A DNA stretch of 64,000 bases, taken from positions 12,796 to 76,795 of the forward strand of contig JBOFLF010000040.1 of the NCBI GenBank assembly GCA_051657715.1, in the 5' to 3' direction. The notes under the pieces are model-generated. The model made no database searches and was not told the origin of the DNA. It saw only the letters and a list, made by a program, of their open reading frames with translations. The translations under genes were made by a program, and so were the position numbers. This document shows, piece after piece, positions 23,502-32,404 of this stretch (its first letter is position 1; each line of letters starts with the position of its first letter). The DNA is from JBOFBH01 sp051657715 (GTDB taxonomy: Bacteria; Actinomycetota; Actinomycetes; Actinomycetales; Angustibacteraceae).

Positions 23502-24527
23502 GTGCAGCGATGGACTGATCTCGGGCAGGTGCCGGCCGACTTCGGTCCGAGCGTGGTCACCTGGGGAAACTTCGACGGCGTGCACACCGGGCATCGTGCG
23601 GTGCTCAACCGAGTCGTGGAACGGGCTCGGGGAGGCGGCGCGGCGGCGGTCGCAATCACGTTCGACCCGCACCCGTCGCAGGTGCTGCACCCCGACCGCG
23701 CCCCTCAGCTGATCACCAGCGTGCCGCAGCGGTTGGCCCTCCTGGAGGCACTCGACGTGGATGCCGTCCTGGTGCTCCGGTTCACCACCGAGTTGGCGGG
23801 GCAGAGCCCGGAGCGGTTCGTCGAGCAGGTTCTGGTGCGGGCGCTCGGTGCTCGTACGGTGGTCGTGGGTCAGGACACCAGGTTCGGTCATCGCAACCGC
23901 GGCGACGTGAACACCTTGCGCGAGTTGGGTGGTCGGCTCGGTTTCGATGTCGTGGTACTGGATGATCTCGCTCCGTCGGTGTCCTCGGGTGGGTCCACGA
24001 CGCGGGGACGTCGCTGGTCCTCGTCGTGGATCCGGGAGCAGGTGATCGCAGGGGATGTCGAGGCCGCGGCCGCGGCGCTCAGCCGTCCGCACCGGGTCGG
24101 TGGGGTGGTGGTGCACGGCGACCACCGTGGTCGTGAGCTGGGTTATCCGACCGCGAACCTGCAGCCGCGTCCGGAGGGTCTGGTTCCGGCTGACGGGGTG
24201 TACGCCGGCTGGCTGCTGCGTCCGGAGGTACCGGAGCCCGCACCCGACCGGTTGCTCCCGGCCGCGATCTCGATCGGCACCAACCCGACGTTCACCGGCG
24301 ACAGTTCCCAGGCCCCGCGCCGGGTCGAGGCGCACGTGCTGGATCGCATCGATCTGGATCTCTACGGCGAGTTCGTGGTCGTCGAGATGGTCCGGCGACT
24401 GCGGTCGATGGTTCGCTTCGACGACGTGCGGCAGCTGGTGGCTCAGATGGGTCGGGACATCGAGCAGTGCCGTTCGGTGTTGGGCGCGGTGGTGCCGCGG
24501 GCGCAGGACCGGGGACCCACCGCCTGA
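23502..24527 (+). CDS. ribF: Bifunctional riboflavin kinase/FAD synthetase RibF
   Basis: 341 residues. It phosphorylates riboflavin to FMN and adenylylates FMN to FAD. The N-terminal nucleotidyltransferase half has TWGNFDGVHTGHRAVL and TFDPHPSQVLHP. The C-terminal kinase half has GRELGYPTANL, GVYAGW and IGTNPTFTG. GTG at 23502 reads Met-Gln-Arg-Trp, matching family starts, and sits six bases after a -10 box; an in-frame GTG at 23475 is the alternative. About 15 extra residues near 160 (SGGSTTRGRRWSS) interrupt the usual SSTxIR segment, leaving SSSWIREQV. Confidence 0.94.
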   Translation: MQRWTDLGQVPADFGPSVVTWGNFDGVHTGHRAVLNRVVERARGGGAAAVAITFDPHPSQVLHPDRAPQLITSVPQRLALLEALDVDAVLVLRFTTELAGQSPERFVEQVLVRALGARTVVVGQDTRFGHRNRGDVNTLRELGGRLGFDVVVLDDLAPSVSSGGSTTRGRRWSSSWIREQVIAGDVEAAAAALSRPHRVGGVVVHGDHRGRELGYPTANLQPRPEGLVPADGVYAGWLLRPEVPEPAPDRLLPAAISIGTNPTFTGDSSQAPRRVEAHVLDRIDLDLYGEFVVVEMVRRLRSMVRFDDVRQLVAQMGRDIEQCRSVLGAVVPRAQDRGPTA

Positions 24528-24550
24528 AACCAGCGGGGCAGTTGGGCTGA

Positions 24551-24556
24551 TACGGT
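24551..24556 (+). promoter_or_regulatory. Extended -10 promoter upstream of rpsO
   Basis: TGATACGGT contains TACGGT preceded by a TG dinucleotide (extended -10). It would start transcription near 24562 and give rpsO a leader of about 80 bases. No good -35 element is visible. Confidence 0.45.
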
Positions 24557-24641
24557 GACGGAGCCGTGTTGATCGGCCGCGGATTCAGAGAGCCCGGGTG
24601 AACCTGCCCCGGCGCGCCGCGCAATGACCTCAAGGAGAGCC

Positions 24642-24911
24642 GTGCCCCTCGACGCCGCCATGAAGACGAGCATCATGACTGAGTACGCCACCACGGACGG
24701 CGACACCGGCTCCCCCGAGGTTCAGGTGGCGATGCTGACCAAACGCATCCAGGACCTCACCGAGCATTTGAAGGTGCACCAGCACGACCACCACAGCCGT
24801 CGTGGCTTGCTCCTGCTCGTTGGTCGACGCCGCCGGTTGCTGGCCTACTTGCGAGGGCGAGACATCGAGCGTTACCGCTCGTTGATCGAGCGTCTTGGTC
24901 TGCGCCGGTGA
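24642..24911 (+). CDS. rpsO: 30S ribosomal protein S15
   Basis: 89 residues, the normal S15 length. It binds the central domain of 16S rRNA. TGSPEVQVAMLTKRIQDLTEH and HDHHSRRGLLLLVGRRRRLL are near-invariant family blocks. GTG at 24642 was chosen because it gives the family start (PLDAA) and has AAGGAG five bases upstream; an in-frame ATG at 24624 lies upstream of that Shine-Dalgarno sequence. Confidence 0.97.
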   Translation: MPLDAAMKTSIMTEYATTDGDTGSPEVQVAMLTKRIQDLTEHLKVHQHDHHSRRGLLLLVGRRRRLLAYLRGRDIERYRSLIERLGLRR

Positions 24912-25220
24912 CGTCGGGTGCCGCGGCCACGTGTCGCGGCACTGGTGTGTCGGTCGCCGTTCGCTGCGGCGGTTCGTCTGACCGATAACTGAACACTGAC
25001 TGCTGCAGCCGGTGTGACCGGCGGGTAGCACCGAGGCGACGGTTGTTCGGAGCGCCGGTCCTCGGTAGTGGATCACGGAATCATCACAGGTCGTTGCGTG
25101 GCTGGTCCGTGGCCCTCGATCGAAGACCGGGAGCACGCGCCGTTCCAGCCGTCACCATTCCAGGCCTGTTGGTGGCCTGATGACCACGATGATGACGAGA
25201 TGAACGGAGAGTGACCCCTG
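24912..25220 (+). other. rpsO-pnp intergenic region
   Basis: 309 bases with no credible gene. It holds the hairpin at 24918-24942 just after rpsO. GGAGAG lies about ten bases before the pnp ATG. In many bacteria the equivalent region carries RNA structures through which PNPase and S15 regulate themselves; apart from the hairpin I see no specific element. Confidence 0.6.
24918..24942 (+). terminator. Hairpin after rpsO
   Basis: GTGCCGCG (24918-24925) pairs perfectly with CGCGGCAC (24935-24942) around a nine-base loop, starting seven bases after the rpsO stop. There is no U tract, so it is a pause, processing or partial termination site rather than a classical terminator. Confidence 0.5.
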
Positions 25221-27515
25221 ATGGAGGGTCCAGATATTCAGTTCGCAGAGGCTGTGCTCGACAACGGTCCGTTTGGCACCCGCACCGTCCGGTTCGAGAC
25301 TGGACGACTCGCCCGACAGGCCGCCGGCGCTGCGGTGGCGTACCTGGACGGCGAGACGATGCTGCTGTCCGCGACCACCGCTGGCAAGCAGCCGAAGGAG
25401 CACTTCGACTTCTTCCCCCTGACCATCGACGTCGAGGAGCGGATGTACGCGGCTGGGAAGATCCCCGGCTCGTTCTTCCGCCGGGAGGGCCGGCCCAGCA
25501 CCGACGCGATCCTCACCTGCCGGCTGATCGACCGGCCGCTGCGCCCCTCTTTCGTCAAGGGCCTGCGCAACGAGGTGCAGGTGGTGGTCACCGTGCTCGC
25601 GCTCAACCCGGATCACCAGTACGACGTGGTGGCGATCAACGCCGCGTCGCTGTCCACCCAACTGTCGGGTCTGCCGTTCAGCGGCCCGATCGGCGGCGTC
25701 CGCGTGGCGCTGGTGGACGGTCGTTGGGTGGCCTTTCCGCAGCACTCCCAGATGGACCGGGCGGTCTTCGACATGGTGGTCGCTGGCCGGGTGGTCCAGG
25801 GGCCGGCTGGCGAGGACGTCGCGATCATGATGGTCGAAGCGGAGGCCACCGAGCATGCGTGGCCGCTGATCGGGCGTGACGGAGCTGCCGCGCCCACCGA
25901 AGAGGTCGTCGCTCAGGGGCTGGAGGCGGCGAAGCCGTTCATCGCCGAGCTGTGCCGGGCGCAGCGCGAGCTGGCCGAGCGGGCCACGAACACCCCGCTA
26001 GAGTTCCCGACCTTCCCGGAGTACGCCGAAGACGCGTACGCGGCAGTCGAGCAGACCCGTCCCGGTGAGCTGGAGGCGGCTCTGACCGTGCCCGGCAAGG
26101 CGGAGCGGGAGACCCGCATCGCCGAGGTCCAGGCGGCGGTGCTCGAGAACCTCAGTGCTCGACTGGACTTCGAGGGACGAGAGAAGGAGCTGTCCGCGGC
26201 CTTCCGTGCCTTGCAGAAGAAGCTAGTGCGCCAGCGGATCCTGCGGGACCAGGTGCGCATCGACGGCCGGGGGCTCAGCGACATCCGGCAGCTGTCCGCG
26301 GAGGTCGAGGTGATCCCGCGGGTGCACGGGTCCGCCCTGTTCGAGCGTGGCGAGACCCAGATCCTCGGTGTCACCACGCTCAACATGCTGCGCATGGAGC
26401 AGCAGCTCGACACGCTGTCGCCGCAGACCCGCAGGCGTTACCTGCACCACTACAACTTCCCGCCGTTCAGCACCGGGGAGACCGGTCGGGTCGGGTCGCC
26501 GAAGCGTCGGGAGATCGGGCACGGTGCGCTCGCGGAGCGGGCGCTGATGCCGGTGCTGCCCAGCCGGGAGGAGTTCCCCTACGCGATCCGGCAAGTGTCA
26601 GAGGCGTTGAGCTCCAACGGGTCCACGTCCATGGGGTCGGTGTGCGCGTCCACCCTCTCGCTGCTGAACGCCGGTGTGCCGTTGCGCGCACCAGTGGCCG
26701 GTATCGCGATGGGGCTGGTCAGTGACACGGTCGACGGTGAGACCCGGTACGCGGCGCTCACCGACATCCTCGGCGCTGAGGACGCGTTCGGGGACATGGA
26801 CTTCAAGGTCGCCGGCACCAAGGAGTTCGTCACTGCCATCCAGCTGGACACCAAGCTGGACGGCATCCCCGCGTCCGTGCTCGCCGGTGCGTTGACCCAG
26901 GCGCGGGATGCTCGGCTGCACATCCTGGACGTGATGGTCGAGGCGATCGACGCGCCGGACGAGATGTCGCCGTTCGCGCCACGGGTGATCTCGGTGACCG
27001 TCCCAGTGGACAAGATCGGTGAGGTGATCGGCCCCAAGGGCAAGATGATCAACCAGATCCAGGACGACACCGGTGCGCAGATCTCGATCGAGGACGACGG
27101 CACGGTGTACATCGGCGCCACGGACGGCCCGTCCGCTGAGGCGGCCCGTTCGATGATCAACGCGATCGCCAATCCGCAGATGCCGGAGATCGGTGAGCGC
27201 TTCCTGGGGACCGTGGTGAAGATCACCACGTTCGGCGCATTCGTCAGCCTGCTGCCTGGCAAGGACGGCCTGCTGCACATCAGTGAGGTCCGCAAGCTGG
27301 TCGGCGGCAAGCGGATCGACTCGGTCGATGATGTGGTCTCGGTCGGTCAGAAGCTCCAGGTGGAGCTGAAGGAGATCGATCAACGGGGCAAGCTGAGCCT
27401 GGCTGCTGTCGTCGCGAGCGCGGACAGCTCGAACGGCGGCGGATCGAGTGCTTCGGACGGGTCCGCCGGTTTGCCGGACGATTCCAGCGCGGCACAGGCG
27501 TCAGCCGGGGTCTGA
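25221..27515 (+). CDS. pnp: Polyribonucleotide nucleotidyltransferase (PNPase)
   Basis: 764 residues. Phosphorolytic 3'-5' exoribonuclease and polymerase; in actinobacteria it also makes RNA tails. There are two RNase PH domains with a helical linker (residues 1-230 and about 330-560), a KH domain (VIGPKGKMINQIQDDTGAQI) and an S1 domain (GERFLGTVVKITTFGAFVSL). A Ser/Gly-rich tail ends the protein. ATG at 25221 has GGAGAG about ten bases upstream. The M16 peptidase GTG follows the stop by one base. Confidence 0.97.
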   Translation: MEGPDIQFAEAVLDNGPFGTRTVRFETGRLARQAAGAAVAYLDGETMLLSATTAGKQPKEHFDFFPLTIDVEERMYAAGKIPGSFFRREGRPSTDAILTCRLIDRPLRPSFVKGLRNEVQVVVTVLALNPDHQYDVVAINAASLSTQLSGLPFSGPIGGVRVALVDGRWVAFPQHSQMDRAVFDMVVAGRVVQGPAGEDVAIMMVEAEATEHAWPLIGRDGAAAPTEEVVAQGLEAAKPFIAELCRAQRELAERATNTPLEFPTFPEYAEDAYAAVEQTRPGELEAALTVPGKAERETRIAEVQAAVLENLSARLDFEGREKELSAAFRALQKKLVRQRILRDQVRIDGRGLSDIRQLSAEVEVIPRVHGSALFERGETQILGVTTLNMLRMEQQLDTLSPQTRRRYLHHYNFPPFSTGETGRVGSPKRREIGHGALAERALMPVLPSREEFPYAIRQVSEALSSNGSTSMGSVCASTLSLLNAGVPLRAPVAGIAMGLVSDTVDGETRYAALTDILGAEDAFGDMDFKVAGTKEFVTAIQLDTKLDGIPASVLAGALTQARDARLHILDVMVEAIDAPDEMSPFAPRVISVTVPVDKIGEVIGPKGKMINQIQDDTGAQISIEDDGTVYIGATDGPSAEAARSMINAIANPQMPEIGERFLGTVVKITTFGAFVSLLPGKDGLLHISEVRKLVGGKRIDSVDDVVSVGQKLQVELKEIDQRGKLSLAAVVASADSSNGGGSSASDGSAGLPDDSSAAQASAGV

Positions 27516-27516
27516 G

Positions 27517-28905
27517 GTGGCTGCGATCCCGTTGCCGCTCACGACCGGTGCTCACAGCACGCTCACCGGCGCCGACGCAGGCACGGACGGGACGGTGGTG
27601 CGTCGGTCGGTGCTGCCCGGTGGCGTCCGGGTGCTCACCGAACACGTGCCGGGGGTGCGCTCTGTCACCCTCGGGTGCTGGGTGGGGGTTGGTAGCCGGG
27701 ACGAGCGTCCCGGCTACCACGGTGCCACGCACTTCTTGGAACACCTGGTGTTCAAGGGCACCACGCGGCGGTCGGCGCTGGACATCGCGGTCGCCTTCGA
27801 CGCGGTGGGCGGCGAGGCGAACGCGGTGACCGGCAAGGAGCACACGTGCTACTACGCGCGGGTGCTGGACGAGGACGTGCCGCACGCCGCCGACGTCATC
27901 ACCGACATGGTGACGTCGTCCCGGCTGTCCCGCGAGGATGTCGACGCCGAGCGTGGTGTCATCCTCGAGGAGCTCGCCATGAACGACGACGACCCGTCGG
28001 ACGTGGTGCACGAGCGGATCGCCGAGGCGGTTTTCGGGGAGCACCCTTTGGGTCGGCCGATCGGCGGCACCGCGGCCACGATCAACGCCATCGACGTGGA
28101 CCACGTCGTCGCCCACTACCGTGAGCACTACACCGCCCCAGGGTTGGTGTTCACCGCTGCCGGTTCAGTGGATCACGACGCGTTGTGCACGCTGATCCAG
28201 CGTGAGCTGGAGCGTGCTGGGATCCCCCTGGACGCTGGGCGTGGGCCATTGCCCCGGCGCTCCGGGTTGGCGCCCGGCCGTACGGCGGAACCGAACGGTG
28301 CGCCACCATCGCGGTGGGCGGGGACTGCTGGTCGGGCGGTGGTCCGCCGTCCGACGGAGCAGGCAAACGTGGTGCTCGCCGTCCCGAGCATCACCGCCAC
28401 CGACGAGCGTCGGTACGCGTTGTCGGTGCTGAACGCCGTGCTCGGCGGGGGGATGAGCAGCCGGCTGTTCCAGGAGATCCGCGAACGCCGGGGATTGGCG
28501 TACGCCGTCTACTCGTTCGTCTCCAGCTACGTCGACCGCGGCTATCTCGGTCTCTACGCCGGTTGCGCGCCTGCCAAGGCCGTCGAGGTGGTCTCGCTGC
28601 TCCAGGACGAGCTGGACCGGATCGCCGAGCACGGGGTGAGCCAGGAGGAGGTGGCCCGTGGGATCGGCCAGGTCCGCGGCGGGCTGGTGCTCGGCATGGA
28701 GGACACCGGATCCCGGATGACCCGGCTCGGTCGGGCTGAGCTGGTGTACGGCGAATATCTGACCCTGGACGAGGTGCTCGCCGGGATGGAGGCGGTGACC
28801 CGTGAACAGGTGCACGAGTTGGCGGCCCAGCTCGCGGCTGGTCCGCGCTCGCTCGCTGTGGTCGGACCGTTCGATCCCGACCACCCCTTCGACCGTGTCA
28901 GCTGA
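27517..28905 (+). CDS. M16 family zinc metallopeptidase (processing-peptidase-like)
   Basis: 462 residues. The inverted zinc motif HxxEH is present as HFLEH (about residue 74), with the downstream Glu in the ANAVTGKEHTCYY/ERGVILEEL region. VLGGGMSSRLFQEIRERRGLAY is the conserved C-terminal half signature of M16B proteins such as YmxG/PepR. These cytoplasmic peptidases follow pnp in most Gram-positives; their physiological substrate is uncertain. GTG at 27517 begins one base after the pnp stop, so translation is coupled. A Pro/Gly/Arg-rich insertion of about 30 residues lies near position 245. Confidence 0.93.
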   Translation: MAAIPLPLTTGAHSTLTGADAGTDGTVVRRSVLPGGVRVLTEHVPGVRSVTLGCWVGVGSRDERPGYHGATHFLEHLVFKGTTRRSALDIAVAFDAVGGEANAVTGKEHTCYYARVLDEDVPHAADVITDMVTSSRLSREDVDAERGVILEELAMNDDDPSDVVHERIAEAVFGEHPLGRPIGGTAATINAIDVDHVVAHYREHYTAPGLVFTAAGSVDHDALCTLIQRELERAGIPLDAGRGPLPRRSGLAPGRTAEPNGAPPSRWAGTAGRAVVRRPTEQANVVLAVPSITATDERRYALSVLNAVLGGGMSSRLFQEIRERRGLAYAVYSFVSSYVDRGYLGLYAGCAPAKAVEVVSLLQDELDRIAEHGVSQEEVARGIGQVRGGLVLGMEDTGSRMTRLGRAELVYGEYLTLDEVLAGMEAVTREQVHELAAQLAAGPRSLAVVGPFDPDHPFDRVS

Positions 28906-28942
28906 CCACTGGCCAGGTGGTCAGCTGACCACTGGCCAGGTG
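28897..28942 (+). repeat. 23-bp tandem duplication over the M16 stop codon
   Basis: Two perfect 23-bp copies (28897-28919 and 28920-28942); the first includes the stop codon of the peptidase gene. Each contains a TGACCAC...GTGGTCA inverted repeat at its junction, so the pair can also fold as a hairpin and might act as a weak terminator before dapB. Confidence 0.92.
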
Positions 28943-28973
28943 GGCAGCTCGCGCTGACCTCACGGAGGACGTG

Positions 28974-29738
28974 GTGACGCTGGTGGACGTCGGTGACCGG
29001 TTGCGGGTCGCGGTCGTGGGTGCCGGTGGCCGGATGGGCACGCAGGTGTGCCAGGCCGTGCGCGCGGCGGCTGATCTCGACCTCGTGGGTTGCTTCGACC
29101 AGGGCGACGATCTCGACGATCTCGCCGGTGCGCAGGTCGCGGTGGACTTCACCGTCCCGGCTGCCACGGAGGGCGTGGTCCGGCATTGCGTCGACCGGTC
29201 CGTGCACGTGGTGGTCGGCGCGACGGGCTGGGACGCCGACCGGCTGACTTGGCTGCGTGAGCGGCTGGCGGAGCGTCCGGGCGTCGGTGTGCTGATCGCG
29301 CCGAACTTCGCGATCGGAGCGGTGCTGGCGATGGCGTTCGCCCAGCAGGCGGCACGCTTCTACGAGTCCGTCGAGGTGATCGAGCTCCATCACCCGGACA
29401 AGGTCGACGCGCCGAGTGGCACCGCGCTACGGACCGCGGCGCTCGTGGCACAGGCCCGTCGAGAACGGGGGCTCGGGCCGGTGCCGGACGCGACCACTGA
29501 GCAGCTGGACGGGGCGCGCGGGGCGGACGTGGACGGTGTCCGGGTGCATGCGGTGCGGCTACGTGGCCTGGTGGCCCACGAGGAGATCCTGTTCGGTGGG
29601 CCGGGGGAGCAGCTGGCTATCCGCCATGACTCGTTCGATCGGACGTCGTTCATGCCCGGTGTTCTGGCCGGGATCCGGGCTGTGCCCACCCGTCCAGGCC
29701 TCACCGTGGGGTTGGAAGCTGTCCTCGACCTCGGCTGA
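28974..29738 (+). CDS. dapB: 4-hydroxy-tetrahydrodipicolinate reductase
   Basis: 254 residues. NAD(P)H-dependent step of diaminopimelate/lysine biosynthesis. VAVVGAGGRMGTQV is the nucleotide-binding loop, VDFTVPAA follows, and the catalytic region is ELHHPDKVDAPSGTAL. GTG at 28974 lies five bases after GGAGG; a GTG one codon earlier would be too close to the Shine-Dalgarno. The partner dapA lies 12.6 kb downstream at 42304, separated by transport and other genes. Confidence 0.95.
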   Translation: MTLVDVGDRLRVAVVGAGGRMGTQVCQAVRAAADLDLVGCFDQGDDLDDLAGAQVAVDFTVPAATEGVVRHCVDRSVHVVVGATGWDADRLTWLRERLAERPGVGVLIAPNFAIGAVLAMAFAQQAARFYESVEVIELHHPDKVDAPSGTALRTAALVAQARRERGLGPVPDATTEQLDGARGADVDGVRVHAVRLRGLVAHEEILFGGPGEQLAIRHDSFDRTSFMPGVLAGIRAVPTRPGLTVGLEAVLDLG

Positions 29739-29836
29739 CGACCTGCGTGAATACGACTGTCCGCTGTGCGGCAAAGGTGGGGCCTGTCCATCGGTCGTCG
29801 TCCAGATGGCAGGCGTGTTGCTCAATCGTTACGGCT

Positions 29837-29876
29837 AAGCGCTTCGTGAGCCTGGACACGCTGTGCGCAAGCGCTT
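29837..29876. promoter_or_regulatory. Pair of LacI-family operators upstream of the sugar ABC operon
   Basis: AAGCGCTT occurs twice, at 29837-29844 and 29869-29876, each the centre of a longer near-palindrome ending in TAAGCGCTT or AAGCGCTTA. The centres are 32 bp apart, about three helical turns, so both sites face the same side of DNA. The second overlaps the -10 box of the promoter at 29853-29881. The LacI-family regulator at the end of the operon is the obvious ligand. Confidence 0.75.
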
Positions 29877-29881
29877 AAATT
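29853..29881 (+). promoter_or_regulatory. Promoter of the sugar ABC operon
   Basis: TGGACA, a 17-base spacer and TAAATT form a good vegetative promoter. Transcription would begin near 29888 and leave a leader of about 60 bases with AGGAGGAGG before the ATG at 29947. Confidence 0.65.
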
Positions 29882-29946
29882 CCGAGCCGGCCCAGACGCC
29901 GGTCGCATCCGCGCCGGGTGGGAATTTCGACAGGAGGAGGGGCTTC

Positions 29947-31341
29947 ATGGCCCTACGCGTGTCACGCACCCAAAAGTTCACCGCCCTCTCGGCGGCTATC
30001 GGTTTGTCGCTCGTACTCGGTGCGTGCGGCGGTGATTCCGACACCGCCGGCAGCGGTGGTGGCGGCAGCACTAATGCCGGCGGCATCGACTGCTCGGCCT
30101 ACACCAAGTTCGGCGACCTCAAGGGCAAGACGGTGACGGTGTTCACCTCGATCACCGCTCCTGAGGACCAGGCGCAGATCGACTCCTACAAGCCGTTCGA
30201 GGAGTGCACCGGCGTCGAGGTGAAGTACGAGGGCTCCGCGGAGTTCGAGGCTCAGCTCAAGGTCCGGACGGCCGGCAACAACGCTCCGGACATCGCGTTC
30301 TTCCCGCAGCCGGGCCTGCTCGCCAACCAGGTGGCGACCGGCAAGGTGAAGGAGGCGCCGCCGGAGGTGGCCGCGAACGTCGACAAGTACTGGGCCAAGG
30401 ACTGGAAGGCGTACGGCACCGTGGACGGCAAGTTCTACGCCGCCCCGCTCGGCGCGAACGTCAAGTCCTACGTGTGGTACTCCCCGTCGGCGTTCTCGGA
30501 GAAGGGGTACGAGGTTCCGCAGACGTGGCAGGAGATGATCACCCTGTCCGACAAGATCGCCGCGGACAACGCCGCGAACAAGGACACCAAGCCCTGGTGC
30601 GACGGCATCGGCTCCGACGCGGCAACCGGCTGGAAAGTCACCGATTGGGTCGAGGACGTGCTGTTGCGCACCGCTGGCCCGGAGGTCTACGACCAGTGGG
30701 TCAAGCACGAGATCCCGTTCAACGACCCGCAGATCGCCGAGGCGATGGACCAGGTAGGCAAGATCCTCAAGGATCCGAAGTACGTCAACGGTGGTCTGGG
30801 TGACGTCAAGTCGATCGCCAGCACGTCCTTCAAGGAGGCCGGTCTGCCCATCCAGGACGGCACCTGCTTCATGCACCGGCAGGCGTCCTTCTACGCGGCG
30901 AACTGGCCGAAGGGCACCAAGATCGCTTCGGATGGCGAGGTGTGGGCGTTCTACCTGCCGCCGGTCGACCCGGCCAAGGGCAAGCCGGTGCTAGGCGGCG
31001 GTGAGTTCGTCGGTGCCTACGCTGACCGACCGGAGGTCAAGGCCTTCCAGACCTATCTCAGCTCGGCCGAGTGGGCCAACGCCAAGGCGAAGGCCACCCC
31101 GGACGGTGGATGGGTCAGCGCGAACAACGGTCTGGACGTCAACAACCTGACCAGCCCGTTGGACAAGCAGTCGGCGAAGATCCTGCAGGACCCGAAGTCG
31201 GTGTTCCGCTTCGACGGGTCGGACTTGATGCCGGCCGCGGTCGGTGCGGGCTCGTTCTGGAAGCAGTCCACCGACTGGATCACCGGCAAGTCGACCAAGG
31301 ATGCCCTCGACGCGATCGAGAAGTCCTGGCCGAAGAGCTGA
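29947..31341 (+). CDS. aglE: Sugar ABC transporter substrate-binding lipoprotein (alpha-glucoside type)
   Basis: 464 residues. Lipoprotein signal with a basic start, hydrophobic core and lipobox LGAC (Cys about 27), followed by a Gly/Ser-rich linker. The mature protein has the extracellular solute-binding fold, with GKTVTVFTSITAPEDQAQ at its start, and resembles AglE-type alpha-glucoside binders more than maltodextrin MalE. ATG at 29947 has AGGAGGAGG upstream. It is the first gene of a binding protein-permease-permease operon, and a strong hairpin separates it from the permeases. No ATPase gene is present; such importers usually share a common MsiK-type ATPase. Confidence 0.88.
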   Translation: MALRVSRTQKFTALSAAIGLSLVLGACGGDSDTAGSGGGGSTNAGGIDCSAYTKFGDLKGKTVTVFTSITAPEDQAQIDSYKPFEECTGVEVKYEGSAEFEAQLKVRTAGNNAPDIAFFPQPGLLANQVATGKVKEAPPEVAANVDKYWAKDWKAYGTVDGKFYAAPLGANVKSYVWYSPSAFSEKGYEVPQTWQEMITLSDKIAADNAANKDTKPWCDGIGSDAATGWKVTDWVEDVLLRTAGPEVYDQWVKHEIPFNDPQIAEAMDQVGKILKDPKYVNGGLGDVKSIASTSFKEAGLPIQDGTCFMHRQASFYAANWPKGTKIASDGEVWAFYLPPVDPAKGKPVLGGGEFVGAYADRPEVKAFQTYLSSAEWANAKAKATPDGGWVSANNGLDVNNLTSPLDKQSAKILQDPKSVFRFDGSDLMPAAVGAGSFWKQSTDWITGKSTKDALDAIEKSWPKS

Positions 31342-31375
31342 CGCCGATCAGCATCGAGCCGATGTAATCCGCTGA

Positions 31376-31417
31376 ACCAGCAAGGGGGACGTCCGCACGG
31401 GCGTCCCCCTTGCTGGT
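31376..31417 (+). terminator. Strong hairpin between binding-protein and permease genes
   Basis: ACCAGCAAGGGGGACG (31376-31391) pairs perfectly with 31402-31417, a 16-bp stem with a ten-base loop, 35 bases after the stop of the binding-protein gene. There is no U tract. As in other importer operons, it probably protects or partially terminates the mRNA so that binding protein exceeds permease. Confidence 0.75.
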
Positions 31418-31441
31418 CAGCTCCGAGGTGGAGGAGAAGGC

Positions 31442-32404
31442 GTGTCCACAGCCGAGAAGTTCGGCCAGATGTTCTTGGCGATCGGGTTGTTCGGCGCGGT
31501 GTTCATCGGTGTCTTGCTGTTGGCGAGCCTGATGAAGGGCCGTTCAGGCGAGCGGGCGCAGGTGGTCGCTTTCCTGGGGCCAGCGGTGCTCCTGCTGGCT
31601 GTCGGCTTGCTCTACCCGGGGCTGCGAACGATCTGGGGCTCCTTCCGCGGCCCCAATGGTTCCCAGTCGGTCGGCGTCGACAACTACGTCACCCTCTTCA
31701 CCGATCCCGATCAGCTCGTGGTGCTGCGCAACACGGCGCTGTGGGTGGTCCTGGTTCCCATCCTGGCGACAGGGATCGGGTTGTTGTACGCGATCCTGGT
31801 CGACCGAGCCCGGGGCGAGGCGTTCGCCAAGGCCTTGATGTTCTTGCCGATGGCGATCTCCATGGTGGCGGCAGGTGTCATCTGGAAGTTCATGTACGAC
31901 TACCGGGTCGCCAGCCGCCCGCAGATCGGCTTGATCAACGAGATCCTGATCAAGCTCGGCTTCGACTCCCAGCAATTCCTCATCGGCGCGCCGTGGAACA
32001 CGCTGTTCCTGATCGCGGTGATGGTGTGGATCCAGAGCGGGTTCGCCATGACGTTGTTGTCCGCGGCGATCAAGGCGATCCCGGACGACATCGTGGAAGC
32101 GGCTCGTCTCGATGGCGTGCTGGGGCTGAAGATGTTCCGCTACATCACCCTGCCGAGCATCCGGGGCACGCTCGTCGTCGTGCTCACCACCATCGGCATC
32201 GGGGTGCTCAAGGTGTTCGACATCGTCCGCACCATGACCGGCGGTCAGTTCGACACCAGCGTGATCGCCAACGAGTTCTACGTCCAGACGTTCCGGGCCG
32301 ACAACGCCGGCCTCGGGTCAGCCCTGGCCGTGGTGCTGTTCGTCCTGGTCGTGCCCATCATCATCTACAACGTGCGCCAGCTGCGTCAGTCGGAGGGACG
32401 ATGA
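31442..32404 (+). CDS. aglF: Sugar ABC transporter permease 1
   Basis: 320 residues, about seven hydrophobic segments. The EAA loop that contacts the ATPase is EAARLDGVLGLKMFRYITLP (about residue 218). It belongs to the MalF/AglF type, with an extra N-terminal membrane segment. GTG at 31442 has GGTGGAGGAG upstream. The stop overlaps the next permease (ATGA), giving the usual equimolar pair that forms the membrane channel. Confidence 0.9.
   Translation: MSTAEKFGQMFLAIGLFGAVFIGVLLLASLMKGRSGERAQVVAFLGPAVLLLAVGLLYPGLRTIWGSFRGPNGSQSVGVDNYVTLFTDPDQLVVLRNTALWVVLVPILATGIGLLYAILVDRARGEAFAKALMFLPMAISMVAAGVIWKFMYDYRVASRPQIGLINEILIKLGFDSQQFLIGAPWNTLFLIAVMVWIQSGFAMTLLSAAIKAIPDDIVEAARLDGVLGLKMFRYITLPSIRGTLVVVLTTIGIGVLKVFDIVRTMTGGQFDTSVIANEFYVQTFRADNAGLGSALAVVLFVLVVPIIIYNVRQLRQSEGR

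Noticed and set aside
28897..28942. Attachment site or insertion-sequence target duplication
   Set aside because: The copies are adjacent with nothing between them, so this is a simple tandem duplication.
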